Source: Sulfurovum sp.
Lineage (GTDB): Bacteria; Campylobacterota; Campylobacteria; Campylobacterales; Sulfurovaceae
Assembly (NCBI GenBank): GCA_015490315.1
Contig: WFYB01000218.1
Coordinates: 1 to 41,735, forward strand
Reading direction: 5' to 3'
DNA: 41,735 nucleotides
Both the position numbers and the translations under genes were made by a program. The notes beneath the pieces are model-generated. The model saw only the letters and a list, made by a program, of their open reading frames with translations. It did not search any database and was not told where the DNA came from. This document shows, piece after piece, positions 24,578-33,538 of the stretch. The stretch's first letter is position 1, and each line of letters opens with the position of its first letter.

Positions 24578-27500
24578 ATGCAAATGAAAAAGTTTATGGG
24601 CGGTATTGTGTTAATGTGTACGTTGACTGCAGCTTCTTGCGCTGAGACGATTGTACATAACGGCGTGACATATGGAACTGTCACTTCCCCTGTTACAGGT
24701 AGAGTATGGTTGGATAGAAATTTGGGTGCAAGCAGGGTTTGTCAAAGTATTGATGATAAGCAGTGTTATGGGGATTATTATCAATGGGGAAGAGGTGCTG
24801 ATGGGCATGAAAAACCAAATAGTTCAATTAGCACAACTCAACTTGACATAAGTTATTGGAATAGCAATTTCTCATATACTGATAGTAGTGATTTTATTAC
24901 ACCAGATGGGAGTAATTCACAGTATGTTTCAGCATACGATTGGGCAGATTATGATTATTATGCTGATGAAGCAAGGTTGTCATTTTGGAATAAAACAGAT
25001 GGTAGTGGGATATGTCCAAAGGGGTTTAGAGTTCCTAGTAAGGATGAGTTGCAAGATGAACTGATTCACTCAATCAAATCATCCGGCGAGAATGGAAATG
25101 TTTATAGTGAAGATGAAAATGCTACAAGTGCATTTAATAGCTTTCTAAAGATTCCTTCAGCAGGAAAAAGAAAAGAAAGTGGTGAATTGATAGGTCAAGG
25201 TCAAGTAACTTATTTATATGCAAATAGTGTACATCGTCTACGAGGAGAATGGGTTTGGCAATATTATGCAAGTACTTATAATTCTAGTGTTGATTATTAT
25301 CACTACTATAAAGCACAAGGTATTCCTGTAAGATGTATATCTGATGGCCCTGCTTTAAATGTAGCCCCTATCGCAAACCCTGGAAAAAACCAAACAGCTT
25401 ATGAAGGTAACCCTGTAACACTCAGTGCTACCGATTCAACTGACAGTGACGGAGAGATAGTAAGCTATGAGTGGAGCGAAAACGGTATTGTACTTTCAAA
25501 TGATGTGAATTTTACAAAAGATGACTTTGATATAGGGGTGCATACTATCACACTTAAAGTAACAGATGATGATGATGCTTCAAGTGAAGCGAATGTAACG
25601 GTTACTATCAATGAATTTCCAAAAGAGGAACTGACCTCTAATGGGGAATATACAAATAGTATAGACAATATTTTTACAAAAAGAGTTTACACCTTTACGC
25701 TTGATGAAAAATCACTTGTGCATATTAAAGGTAATTCAGATGAACTAGATATTGGTGCAAGGATAATAGATTCAAATAAAACTAAGATAAAAATTTCAGA
25801 TTGGCAAAATATGGAAACTCATAGATTTGAGTTTGAAGATTTCTTGGAAAAAGGAACATATATAGTTGAGTTTTATCCTAATTATAGAGGTAGTGGAGAT
25901 TTCTCTTTTAAATTTGATACAAAAAGTTATGATGAGATATTAAAGGATCCTTGGTTTATCAATATACCAAAACATATTACAGTAGTTCAGGATGAAGCGA
26001 TCAATATATGTTTAAAAGTAGAAGCAAATAGCGGTGCAACATTGAGTACAAAAAAACTAAAGATAAGTTCTGATGATTTGCCAGATAGTTTACACATTAC
26101 AAAAAGCTATCTTGTTGATTGTGACTATAATTTAAATGGAAAAATTAAAACTTCAGATGATTTTTCAATAACACTTAATATCACAGATGAAAATATCACA
26201 AAAGAGCACAAAATAGACTTTTCTGTTGGAAACGATCTTGTTATCGATGGAATAATAGGTAATGGAGATAACGGGGGTGTGGTGATAAAAAAAGACAATG
26301 CACCAGAATATTCTCCTTTGCAAATATCATTCAATATAAAAAATAATATAGAGATAGAAAGTGTAGAGTGCTTGTTTGGGAAAAAACAAGATTTTGGTAT
26401 TAAAAATATTCCTTTCGTATTTACTTATGATTATTGGTCTGAAATTAAACAATATGGAAAATATATTTGTGATACATCAGCAACAGATTCTAAAAACTTT
26501 ATTGGTGTATCAAGTGGAAAACAGATCATAAATAGACTTGTTATGCTTGATGAAGATGAAAGATATGTAACTGTTGTCATAAAGTTAAAAAATGGAAAAA
26601 TTTTTAGAAAAACTATTTTAAAAAGTATTCCAATAGTTAATATACAAAAACACATACAACTAAAATATGCTAAAACACACTATAGCGATCGATATTTTAG
26701 AAGTTTAGAAATATTTAGAAAAAATGGCAATAATGAATTGTATGGCAAAGATGAGGGTTATGTAAAAAGAAGCTCATTTGAGTTGGATTATGGTGATCAA
26801 CTTGTTTTAAAAGGTGGTAGGTGGATACTAAGAGTGGGTGATCATCAAATGTTTATCAATTTAGATGAATTTGAGTCAAACCCATTTGGTATTAAAATTT
26901 TTGAAAACATAGAAAAAGACAAGACTCTGTTAAAGTTAGATTATATCGCCACAGGAGAAAAGTTAGAACTCTATTTTCAAAGAACAGGACATGATAAACT
27001 AGCTAGAATAACAAGAACTTTACTAGTACAACCAACTATGTGGAAACTACGTCCAGAAGAAACGGAATTTGCCGATACAGAAGCAGCCGTTCGTGGAACG
27101 ACATTTAAAGTGTCGCTTACAGATCATGGTGCAGACTATTACTTGTATGAAGGTGAACTGGACATAAACAAAAGCGGAAAAGTAACCAACCTAAAAACGA
27201 TGCAAAGCTACCAAGGTGATACCGGAAAGGTTAAAAAGATCACAAATATTTCTGTTTCTTCAACGGTCAAAAAATATTTTGATGAAACTTCTCTTGCTAT
27301 TGCTGATATTAATAGTACTGTTGCGGATATGGAAGTTTCAACAAATTCTGATAAGGCATCTTTCATTCTTATCGGTGATCATGTGAGATTTGGTGGGGGA
27401 AAAGTTGATTTGATAAAAAATATCGTAGAAGGCAACTATACTCTTAGATTTTTACCACTGATTTGGCATAAAAAACCAGAAGATCGAAATATCACATTTG

Positions 27501-27916
27501 ACAAAGATAACTTAAAAGAGAACATAACCGCAGCGTATCAAAAGATAGCAGATGTGTTTGTTGATGGTGTCGCACAAGATAAAAAAGTAGATATAAGTGT
27601 TTCTAGTACCAACATAAGAGTAGATCAGTTAGAAGATGAAAGCCTATATCTAGTAACCAAAGTCAACGACAAAAACAGCTCTTTAAACTTTAGTACTATG
27701 AACTCCACAATAAATGTCGAGAAAAACGGAACAGTTAGTACTAGTATCCCTTTAGCAAACGATGTAAGGATAATTATCGAAAAAAGTGGAAAAGTTAAGC
27801 CACATATAGATGGTGCTTTGTTACCAAAAGAGGATCTACCACTCGGTACCCAGATAAAAGTCATAGAAGATAAAGTTAGATTTGTTATTCCGATGGATAA
27901 AAGATTAAATTTTTAG
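24578..27916 (+). CDS. Large secreted FISUMP/PKD/FecR-like surface protein
   Basis: The 1112-residue protein starts with a signal peptide (KFMGGIVLMCTLTAASCA; a lipobox reading AASC is possible but weak). Domains in order: a FISUMP domain (about 30-260, GRVWLDRNLGASRVC, YQWGRGADGHE, GFRVPSKDEL); a PKD domain (about 262-350, DSDGEIVSYEWSENG); a PPC-like beta region (about 355-450); a long unassigned region; and a FecR-like segment near 835-880 (AAVRGTTFKVSLTD). It is A+T rich with many AAA and ATA codons, unlike the flanking core genes, suggesting transfer. AGGAG lies 7 bases before the ATG. It is probably a cell-surface adhesin or ligand-binding protein controlled by the neighbouring two-component pair. 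Confidence 0.85.
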   Translation: MQMKKFMGGIVLMCTLTAASCAETIVHNGVTYGTVTSPVTGRVWLDRNLGASRVCQSIDDKQCYGDYYQWGRGADGHEKPNSSISTTQLDISYWNSNFSYTDSSDFITPDGSNSQYVSAYDWADYDYYADEARLSFWNKTDGSGICPKGFRVPSKDELQDELIHSIKSSGENGNVYSEDENATSAFNSFLKIPSAGKRKESGELIGQGQVTYLYANSVHRLRGEWVWQYYASTYNSSVDYYHYYKAQGIPVRCISDGPALNVAPIANPGKNQTAYEGNPVTLSATDSTDSDGEIVSYEWSENGIVLSNDVNFTKDDFDIGVHTITLKVTDDDDASSEANVTVTINEFPKEELTSNGEYTNSIDNIFTKRVYTFTLDEKSLVHIKGNSDELDIGARIIDSNKTKIKISDWQNMETHRFEFEDFLEKGTYIVEFYPNYRGSGDFSFKFDTKSYDEILKDPWFINIPKHITVVQDEAINICLKVEANSGATLSTKKLKISSDDLPDSLHITKSYLVDCDYNLNGKIKTSDDFSITLNITDENITKEHKIDFSVGNDLVIDGIIGNGDNGGVVIKKDNAPEYSPLQISFNIKNNIEIESVECLFGKKQDFGIKNIPFVFTYDYWSEIKQYGKYICDTSATDSKNFIGVSSGKQIINRLVMLDEDERYVTVVIKLKNGKIFRKTILKSIPIVNIQKHIQLKYAKTHYSDRYFRSLEIFRKNGNNELYGKDEGYVKRSSFELDYGDQLVLKGGRWILRVGDHQMFINLDEFESNPFGIKIFENIEKDKTLLKLDYIATGEKLELYFQRTGHDKLARITRTLLVQPTMWKLRPEETEFADTEAAVRGTTFKVSLTDHGADYYLYEGELDINKSGKVTNLKTMQSYQGDTGKVKKITNISVSSTVKKYFDETSLAIADINSTVADMEVSTNSDKASFILIGDHVRFGGGKVDLIKNIVEGNYTLRFLPLIWHKKPEDRNITFDKDNLKENITAAYQKIADVFVDGVAQDKKVDISVSSTNIRVDQLEDESLYLVTKVNDKNSSLNFSTMNSTINVEKNGTVSTSIPLANDVRIIIEKSGKVKPHIDGALLPKEDLPLGTQIKVIEDKVRFVIPMDKRLNF

Positions 27917-27926
27917 GAGAGATAAA

Positions 27927-28199
27927 ATGTATAAATCAACGATATTGATAGTTACAGCAACGCTGTTTTTGACAGCCTGCGGAAGCGGCTCTGGTGAAAA
28001 CAATATTGGTAAATCCAATGAAGATGATACTGCAAGTGAAAAAATGGTTAAAGATCAAATATACACTATAAGTTCTGGTCAGAGCATAAAAAAAGAGTCA
28101 TCTTCTACAGAAGTGCTTATCGAAACAGATACAAGTACGGGAGAGACTACAGCGACATTGAAAAGCGGCGCGGCAAGTTTAATAACAACTAACAAATAG
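27927..28199 (+). CDS. Small lipoprotein
   Basis: The 90-residue protein has a clear lipobox (ATLFLTACGSGSGEN, Cys about residue 17). A short Ser/Thr/Glu-rich mature region follows (SSSTEVLIETDTSTGETTATL). It lies 10 bases after the FISUMP protein stop with a ribosome site (GGAGAGATAAA) and is surely in the same operon. It has the same A+T-rich composition. It may anchor or assist the large surface protein; no family is recognised. Confidence 0.75.
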   Translation: MYKSTILIVTATLFLTACGSGSGENNIGKSNEDDTASEKMVKDQIYTISSGQSIKKESSSTEVLIETDTSTGETTATLKSGAASLITTNK

Positions 28200-28212
28200 C
28201 TTGTTTCGTGTG

Positions 28213-28229
28213 CCCACGATGTTCGTGGG
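28213..28229. other. Hairpin in the spacer after the lipoprotein gene
   Basis: CCCACGA (28213-28219) and TCGTGGG (28223-28229) form a perfect 7-bp stem with a 3-base loop 14 bases after the lipoprotein stop. No T tract follows, so termination without a U run is only possible. The rest of the 263-base gap to trmA holds no convincing gene; it includes a distant CTGCTAT/ATAGCAG inverted pair. Confidence 0.4.
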
Positions 28230-28462
28230 AATGCATACAGGAGCTTAAACATGGGGAAGTAAATTGAGATTAGGTACATGTGATAATGACAACGTATCTC
28301 TTGTTGCTCCTCGCTGCGCTACCAACAGCCTGCTATGATATACCAACACTTTAGCAATCCTAATGCTGATAGCAGCCTTGATCAATGGTTTAGGATGCAT
28401 GATAAACTCTCCACAAAATTAGCTAAAATACGCCTAAAGATTTCACCAAACAGGAAATAATC

Positions 28463-29578
28463 GTGCAATGTAAACATTTTGGAAGCTGCGGGTCGTGCAG
28501 TCTGTATGCGGTAGAGTATGCTGCACAGTTGGCTAAGAAAGAAGAGAGAGTGCGGGGGCTGTTGGCACCGTTTTATGAGGAGAAGCTTGCGGTCTTTGAC
28601 TCTCCCCAGTCGCACTACCGGGCTCGTGCAGAGTTTCGTATCTGGCATGAGGGAGAGGTGTGCCATTACGCCATGGGTAACATCACCAAAGATGGGGCAG
28701 TTAATATCAGTGAATGTCCCAAAGTCATAGAACCCATCCAAAAGCGTATGTGGAAACTGCTTGAGGCAATCAACGCATCACCAGAGGTACTCAAAAAGAA
28801 GCTCTTTGCCGTGGAGTTTCTGGCGACAACGACCGATGAGTGTCTGATCACGATGCTCTACCACCGCAAACTTGATGAGGTATGGAGCGAGGAGGCGAAG
28901 CAGCTTGAAACGGCACTGATGTGCAAAGTAATGGGGCGCAGCCGCAAGCAGAAGGTGGTACTCTCCGGTGAGTACGTGACGGAAAAACTGCCTATAGACG
29001 GCAGAGTGGTCACCTATGTGGAGTATGAGAGCGGCTTTACACAGCCAAATCCGGCTGTAAATATTAAGATGATCGAATGGGCGATCGCACAGGCGAAAAA
29101 GACGGGCGGAGGGGATCTGCTCGAAGCCTACTGCGGACTGGGCAACTTCACGCTACCGCTTTCACACTACTATGACAAAGTACTCGCAACTGAGATCTCC
29201 AAACGCTCCATCCATGCCGCACTGCAAAACTGTCAGCTAAACGGGGTAGAGAACATCACCTTTACGCGTATGGCATCGGAAGAGATGACCGAGGCACTTC
29301 AGGGCGTGCGCAGTTTTGAGAGGCTCAAGGGGATCGATCTAACACAGTATGACTTTACGACCGTACTGGTCGATCCGCCACGTGCAGGGCTCGATGAGGG
29401 AACAACTGCACTGATTGCCGATATGGAGCATATCATCTACATCTCATGCAACCCTGACACACTTGCGCGTGACCTTGAAACACTCTGCAAGACACACGAA
29501 GTGCTCGATGCTGCCATTTTTGATCAGTTTCCGCATACGGAACATATCGAAAGCGGCGTATTTCTGAAAAAGAGATAA
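28463..29578 (+). CDS. trmA: tRNA (uracil(54)-C5)-methyltransferase TrmA
   Basis: The 371-residue enzyme methylates U54 of tRNA to ribothymidine with S-adenosylmethionine. It starts MQCKHFGSCGSC, then shows FTQPNPAVNIKM, the SAM site LLEAYCGLGNFTLPLS, VDPPRAGLDEGT, and the catalytic YISCNPDTLARDL. The start is a GTG at 28463 with AGGAAA upstream. It is plus-strand and stands alone, marking the return to core-like base composition after the A+T-rich island. Confidence 0.92.
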   Translation: MQCKHFGSCGSCSLYAVEYAAQLAKKEERVRGLLAPFYEEKLAVFDSPQSHYRARAEFRIWHEGEVCHYAMGNITKDGAVNISECPKVIEPIQKRMWKLLEAINASPEVLKKKLFAVEFLATTTDECLITMLYHRKLDEVWSEEAKQLETALMCKVMGRSRKQKVVLSGEYVTEKLPIDGRVVTYVEYESGFTQPNPAVNIKMIEWAIAQAKKTGGGDLLEAYCGLGNFTLPLSHYYDKVLATEISKRSIHAALQNCQLNGVENITFTRMASEEMTEALQGVRSFERLKGIDLTQYDFTTVLVDPPRAGLDEGTTALIADMEHIIYISCNPDTLARDLETLCKTHEVLDAAIFDQFPHTEHIESGVFLKKR

Positions 29579-29656
29579 AATCAAGTAGTAGGTAGTAGAT
29601 AGAAGAGAGTCTCCTCCCGCCAAAGCAGGAGGAAAAAAGGTCAGAGGAGGGTGGAA

Positions 29657-32017
29657 TTACTTCCAGCCATCCTTGACGATTTTTGTAGATTTTTCATAAG
29701 GGTATTTTTTGACCAGTTCTTTCACTGAAAGTTTCTGATCGCCTTCTCTCATGAAGTGAGCAAGTGTAACTGCTGCCCAGTAATCGTTTGCGTATTTGGT
29801 ACCTTCAAGCTGTACAGGTACACCGTTTTTGTTGACTGTGTGACATGCTGCACATGTAACAGGTCCTGCATATTTACCGTCTGGTGAATACTGAAGTGCC
29901 TGCTGATGTGTAGTCACATCGACCGTTCTTTCGTCACCGTCATATCTTGTAGAGTAGAGACCGTGAGTTGATTCGTGACATGTCTGACATGCGATGCTTC
30001 CGTGTGCTTTCGAGTATCTATAGAGTGAAAGCTTATTTGGCTGATCGATCGGGAAGTATTTACCGCCGGTCATCTGCTCACTAAACGGTGCCATGTGACA
30101 GTCTGCACAGTGAGGCTCAGCTGCTGCCAACCACCAGTCGTTACCGCCTGAAGCTGCCGCATACGGTACATCACCGCCTTTTGGATGGTTCCAAGGCTTG
30201 AGATCGAGTTTGCCTTTCTTACCTACATTTTTGACCAATGTTGCAGACTTGTGGTCTAGATAGTAAGAGAGTACTTCGTTTTTGCCTGTTGTCTTAGGAT
30301 CTGCCCAAGAAGCAAATTTTTTCATATCTCCGCCGGTTACCACTTTTACGATCTCTTTGAGAGATTTGTTTCTGAGTGTTTTACCCTCAAGCAGGTTGCC
30401 GTTTTTGATGTCGTCTGCTTTGTAGAATGCCTGAGCTACTTTGGTGTGACAGTTGGTACAGTAGAGACCTCTGAGTTCACCTGCATCTTTACCATGCTCA
30501 TCTTTGGTAGCGACATTTTCAAGCTGCCATTTACCATATGCATTCAGGAAGAACGGCGGTTTGGCATTTGGATTGGAGTGTGCATCACGTCTGACATAAC
30601 ATCCGCCGCCTGACTTTCTGATATCACCTTTTGAGAATCTACCTTCACCGTATCTGTCTGTGACACGGAACGGGTTGGTGTCATCGTTCATGTTAGGGTT
30701 CTGGAAGTGTGTTGGGTGACAAGATTGACATGCCTGAGATCTGCCTGCAGCGTCTGGCATAGGTACCATACCGAGGTGGAATCCGTGGATCGCTTCTGTC
30801 AATGTTTTTGCTTTGACAGTTTTGTATCCGTGTGCAGTAGGTCTTGGCTCCTGGAGGTTACCGGAGACGTTATCACCATGACAGTCGGCACAGTTGACCA
30901 TACCTACAGGTCCGAGTCTGTTCATCGGTGCTTTTGGATCATAGTATTTCAAAAATTCAGTACCGTGGTGTGCATCATGGAGTGAAAGGATATTGATAGA
31001 CCCTTCAGAGAGTCTTGCCATATACTCTGATGTATCCGGATAGCTTTTCCAGTATGCATACTCTTTGTCACCTTGTGTCAGCCCTTCGTCTCTTGCCATC
31101 TGCGCAGCTTTACCGTCGCGAGAGTGACATGCATAACAGTTGGGGATATCGACCGGGTTGGTACCGAAGTAAGATGCCACTTTGCCGTCAGGTTGAGTGA
31201 TCTGCTTACCGTCTGTAGTGTGAAGCTCAACTGTTGAGTACTGGAACGGCTGGAAATCTTTTTCTGTAACCGTTCTAAGTGAGCCTTTTCTTGTTGAGTC
31301 ATTGAATGCTGTCAGTGGCAGACCGAGTGAATCCCAGATGTGGGAAGCGGTAAGGACAAGTTTGACGTTTTTGACAGGTGGGACAAGGGTATCTGTCATA
31401 ACAACGTTTCCGCCATCTTTGCCGGCATAAGTCATATATCCGGTCATCGGTGCACCTGAAGGCCCGTGGTCTACTTTGACAGGGATCTGGTTACCTACTC
31501 TGAGTCTGTCTTTGTCTTTTACACCTTTAGGGATCGTTCCTTCAAGGTCTTTATAGATAAAGAGGTGAGTCCATACATAGTTGGCGACGTTATCGTTCGG
31601 GCTGTCAAGGTGACCGTCACCGTCGACATCTTTACGCAGCCCCCAATATTTCATTTTGTTACCTTCAGAGAAGGAGTTGTCTTTGGTATAGGCAAAGAGT
31701 TTGACATTGTCTTTCGGTGAAAGAAGTTTTGGAAGCTTTCCGTCTTTTCCTACCTTGACTGCCTGCGACTGGATAGAGTTGTACGGCGGGATCACACAAC
31801 AGTAGCTCATATCGAACCCGACACAGTGCATACCGAGTTCGTAGTTGACGAACATGCTATAGTTCGCTTTGGGCTGATATGCCTCTTTCCCTTTGATGGT
31901 TACTTTTTCCAACTTGTCGAGAGAAAACGGTGGTTTCTTATCGTAGTCGGAAGAAGCAAAAGCAACAGTGGCGAGCAGTGAAGCAGCGACTGTGCTTTTT
32001 ACTATTTTCGAAATCAT
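29657..32017 (-). CDS. Secreted seven-haem cytochrome c with unusual N-terminal Cys motif
   Basis: The 786-residue protein has a signal peptide (MISKIVKSTVAASLLATVAFA) and seven CxxCH haem motifs: CYACH, CADCH, CQSCH, CTNCH, CADCH, CQTCH and CAACH. The N-terminal ~280 residues carry no haem site but contain NYELGMHCVGFDMSYCC and PPYNSIQSQAVKV. Between the third and fourth haems lies GGCYVRRDAHS, an unpaired Cys/His stretch. It matches no oxidoreductase family I can name with confidence. Start: ATG 32017, with AAAAGGAG just upstream. It stands alone and is probably a periplasmic or surface electron-transfer protein or reductase. Confidence 0.85.
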   Translation of the reverse strand: MISKIVKSTVAASLLATVAFASSDYDKKPPFSLDKLEKVTIKGKEAYQPKANYSMFVNYELGMHCVGFDMSYCCVIPPYNSIQSQAVKVGKDGKLPKLLSPKDNVKLFAYTKDNSFSEGNKMKYWGLRKDVDGDGHLDSPNDNVANYVWTHLFIYKDLEGTIPKGVKDKDRLRVGNQIPVKVDHGPSGAPMTGYMTYAGKDGGNVVMTDTLVPPVKNVKLVLTASHIWDSLGLPLTAFNDSTRKGSLRTVTEKDFQPFQYSTVELHTTDGKQITQPDGKVASYFGTNPVDIPNCYACHSRDGKAAQMARDEGLTQGDKEYAYWKSYPDTSEYMARLSEGSINILSLHDAHHGTEFLKYYDPKAPMNRLGPVGMVNCADCHGDNVSGNLQEPRPTAHGYKTVKAKTLTEAIHGFHLGMVPMPDAAGRSQACQSCHPTHFQNPNMNDDTNPFRVTDRYGEGRFSKGDIRKSGGGCYVRRDAHSNPNAKPPFFLNAYGKWQLENVATKDEHGKDAGELRGLYCTNCHTKVAQAFYKADDIKNGNLLEGKTLRNKSLKEIVKVVTGGDMKKFASWADPKTTGKNEVLSYYLDHKSATLVKNVGKKGKLDLKPWNHPKGGDVPYAAASGGNDWWLAAAEPHCADCHMAPFSEQMTGGKYFPIDQPNKLSLYRYSKAHGSIACQTCHESTHGLYSTRYDGDERTVDVTTHQQALQYSPDGKYAGPVTCAACHTVNKNGVPVQLEGTKYANDYWAAVTLAHFMREGDQKLSVKELVKKYPYEKSTKIVKDGWK

Positions 32018-32245
32018 TTTTAGTCTCCTTTTAAATTTGATTACCACCTATTTTCTCATCAAAAAGATTAAGTTTGCTTTAAAAGAAGATGAAAAATGAG
32101 ATTTTTTATGAATTTGTTACATAAAAATTATTTATTATTCCATATAAAAATATTTATGATAAGCAGAGCGAATATATAGTGCTGACAGGATAAAAATTAT
32201 TTCCAGATAATTGTGTTTTGGAAGGAGTCCAAAAGCGACATTATG

Positions 32246-32854
32246 TCACTTTTTTGCTTCCTCTTTGGGGGGAATGAGACCATACTTGGCGAGGTCGATA
32301 TCGATCTCTTTACGTTTATCTTTGAGGAGTTTGACGATGACCGGGTTTCTGTCCATTTTGTATTCCTCTGTGAAGCGTATTTTGCCGTTTTTGTCATAAT
32401 ACTTTTTGAGTCCGACTTTATAGTTGTTCTTGTAGAGTACTTCGGAGGATTTGTAGCCTTCATAAGCCCACTCGGTCATCAATCCCTCTCTTCTGCCGTT
32501 GACATACTTGACCTCGCTTCCAAGCTGCCCATTGTCATAATAGACTTTCTGGATACCGTGCTTTTGTCCGTTGACGTAGGGAACTGTCAGCTTGATCTTT
32601 CCATTGTCATGGTAGGAGGTGTAGGTGCCGTTCTCTTTTCCGTCAATAAAGTTGACTTCAGACTTTACGGCTCCTTTGTCATTATACCACCAGGTCATAC
32701 CGTTACGTTTGCAGTTTTTGTAGGTGGATTTGACGGCATGGTCTTCTATAGCATGGGTTTGTGAGTTTCGGCAGGGGAGTGCCTTGTTGGTGGCATTGAG
32801 TGCCGCAGTGCCGAGTGAGAGCATCAGCAGTGCTGTCGGGACAAGGTATCGCAT
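32246..32854 (-). CDS. Secreted MORN-like repeat protein (YwqK-type), copy 2
   Basis: The 202-residue protein has a signal peptide (MRYLVPTALLMLSLGTAALNA) and about five 22-23-residue MORN_2-type repeats (GTYTSYHDNGKIKLTVPYVN, HGIQKVYYDNGQLGSEVKYV). The C-terminal tail is charged (KMDRNPVIVKLLKDKRKEID). Databases often label such proteins YwqK antitoxin, but here the signal peptide and tandem copy argue for an exported repeat protein. It lies 9 bases downstream of its paralogue at 32864-33538. Function unknown. Confidence 0.8.
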   Translation of the reverse strand: MRYLVPTALLMLSLGTAALNATNKALPCRNSQTHAIEDHAVKSTYKNCKRNGMTWWYNDKGAVKSEVNFIDGKENGTYTSYHDNGKIKLTVPYVNGQKHGIQKVYYDNGQLGSEVKYVNGRREGLMTEWAYEGYKSSEVLYKNNYKVGLKKYYDKNGKIRFTEEYKMDRNPVIVKLLKDKRKEIDIDLAKYGLIPPKEEAKK

Positions 32855-32863
32855 AAAATCTCC

Positions 32864-33538
32864 TTATTCAATTTTGCGTTTGTTCGGATCGAAATCCAAA
32901 CCTTTCAAGAGCTCGTTGGTGGCATCGGGTTTTTTGGTTCGCAGTTTTTTGACGACATCGAGCGGTCTGTCCATCTTGAACTTCTGTGTCTGTATCACTT
33001 TGCTCTCTTTGTCGTACCAGGTCTGCATGCCCTCTTTATATCCGTTTTTGTAGAGCACTTTTGAGGCGAGTTTGCCGTTTTCGTGGTACTCTTTTTGGAT
33101 ACCCTCTTTTCTGTCGTTTTTATAGTTCACTTCAAGTGCGAGTTTGCCTGTATCAAAATACTCTTTGTAGGGTCCCTCTTTCTTATCATTGATATACATC
33201 ACTTCCGCACGAAGTTTGCCGTTGGGGTAGAAGAGTTTGTTAATGCCGTGGCGTTTGCCCTTTTGGTAGTGGATCACTTCAAGGTGTTTGCCGTCTCTGT
33301 CGTACCAGTTGAGCGCACCTTCACGTTTACCGTCGACGTTGGTTACCTCATAGGCGAGTTCGCCGGTACTGTAGTAGATCTTCTCTTTGCCGTCTTTAAT
33401 CCCCTCTTTGGTATCGGTACGGGTACCATCTTTGTATTCGATTTGCGATTTGACTACACCGTTGGAGAAGTGTTCGGTAAAAAGCTCTGCATGAGCACAA
33501 AGCAGTAGCGCAGTTGTCATAAAGAGTACTTTTTTCAT
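32864..33538 (-). CDS. Secreted MORN-like repeat protein (YwqK-type), copy 1
   Basis: The 224-residue protein starts with a signal peptide (MKKVLFMTTALLLCAHA) and has six to seven MORN_2-type repeats (GKEKIYYSTGELAYEVTNVD, HGINKLFYPNGKLRAEVMYI, EGIQKEYHENGKLASKVLYK). Its tail (KMDRPLDVVKKLRTKKPDA) is clearly related to that of the neighbouring copy, which suggests tandem duplication. ATG 33538 overlaps the CoA-binding gene stop by 4 bases (ATGA). The three genes 33966 to 32246 form one minus-strand operon upstream of the cytochrome gene. Confidence 0.8.
   Translation of the reverse strand: MKKVLFMTTALLLCAHAELFTEHFSNGVVKSQIEYKDGTRTDTKEGIKDGKEKIYYSTGELAYEVTNVDGKREGALNWYDRDGKHLEVIHYQKGKRHGINKLFYPNGKLRAEVMYINDKKEGPYKEYFDTGKLALEVNYKNDRKEGIQKEYHENGKLASKVLYKNGYKEGMQTWYDKESKVIQTQKFKMDRPLDVVKKLRTKKPDATNELLKGLDFDPNKRKIE

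Noticed and set aside
28285-28355. Tiny lipoprotein-like reading frame in the spacer before trmA
   Set aside because: A stretch resembling a lipoprotein signal can be read but is only about 22 codons and lacks a ribosome site and any mature region.
29612-29633. TCCTCC/GGAGGA hairpin between trmA and the cytochrome gene, as a terminator
   Set aside because: On the plus strand it is followed by A residues, and on the minus strand the T tract comes before the stem rather than after it. It may still be structural, but it is not a canonical terminator for either gene.
32246-33538. Toxin-antitoxin locus (YwqK antitoxin label)
   Set aside because: Both proteins have signal peptides and MORN-like repeats, and no toxin-like gene is adjacent; the label is an annotation habit rather than evidence.
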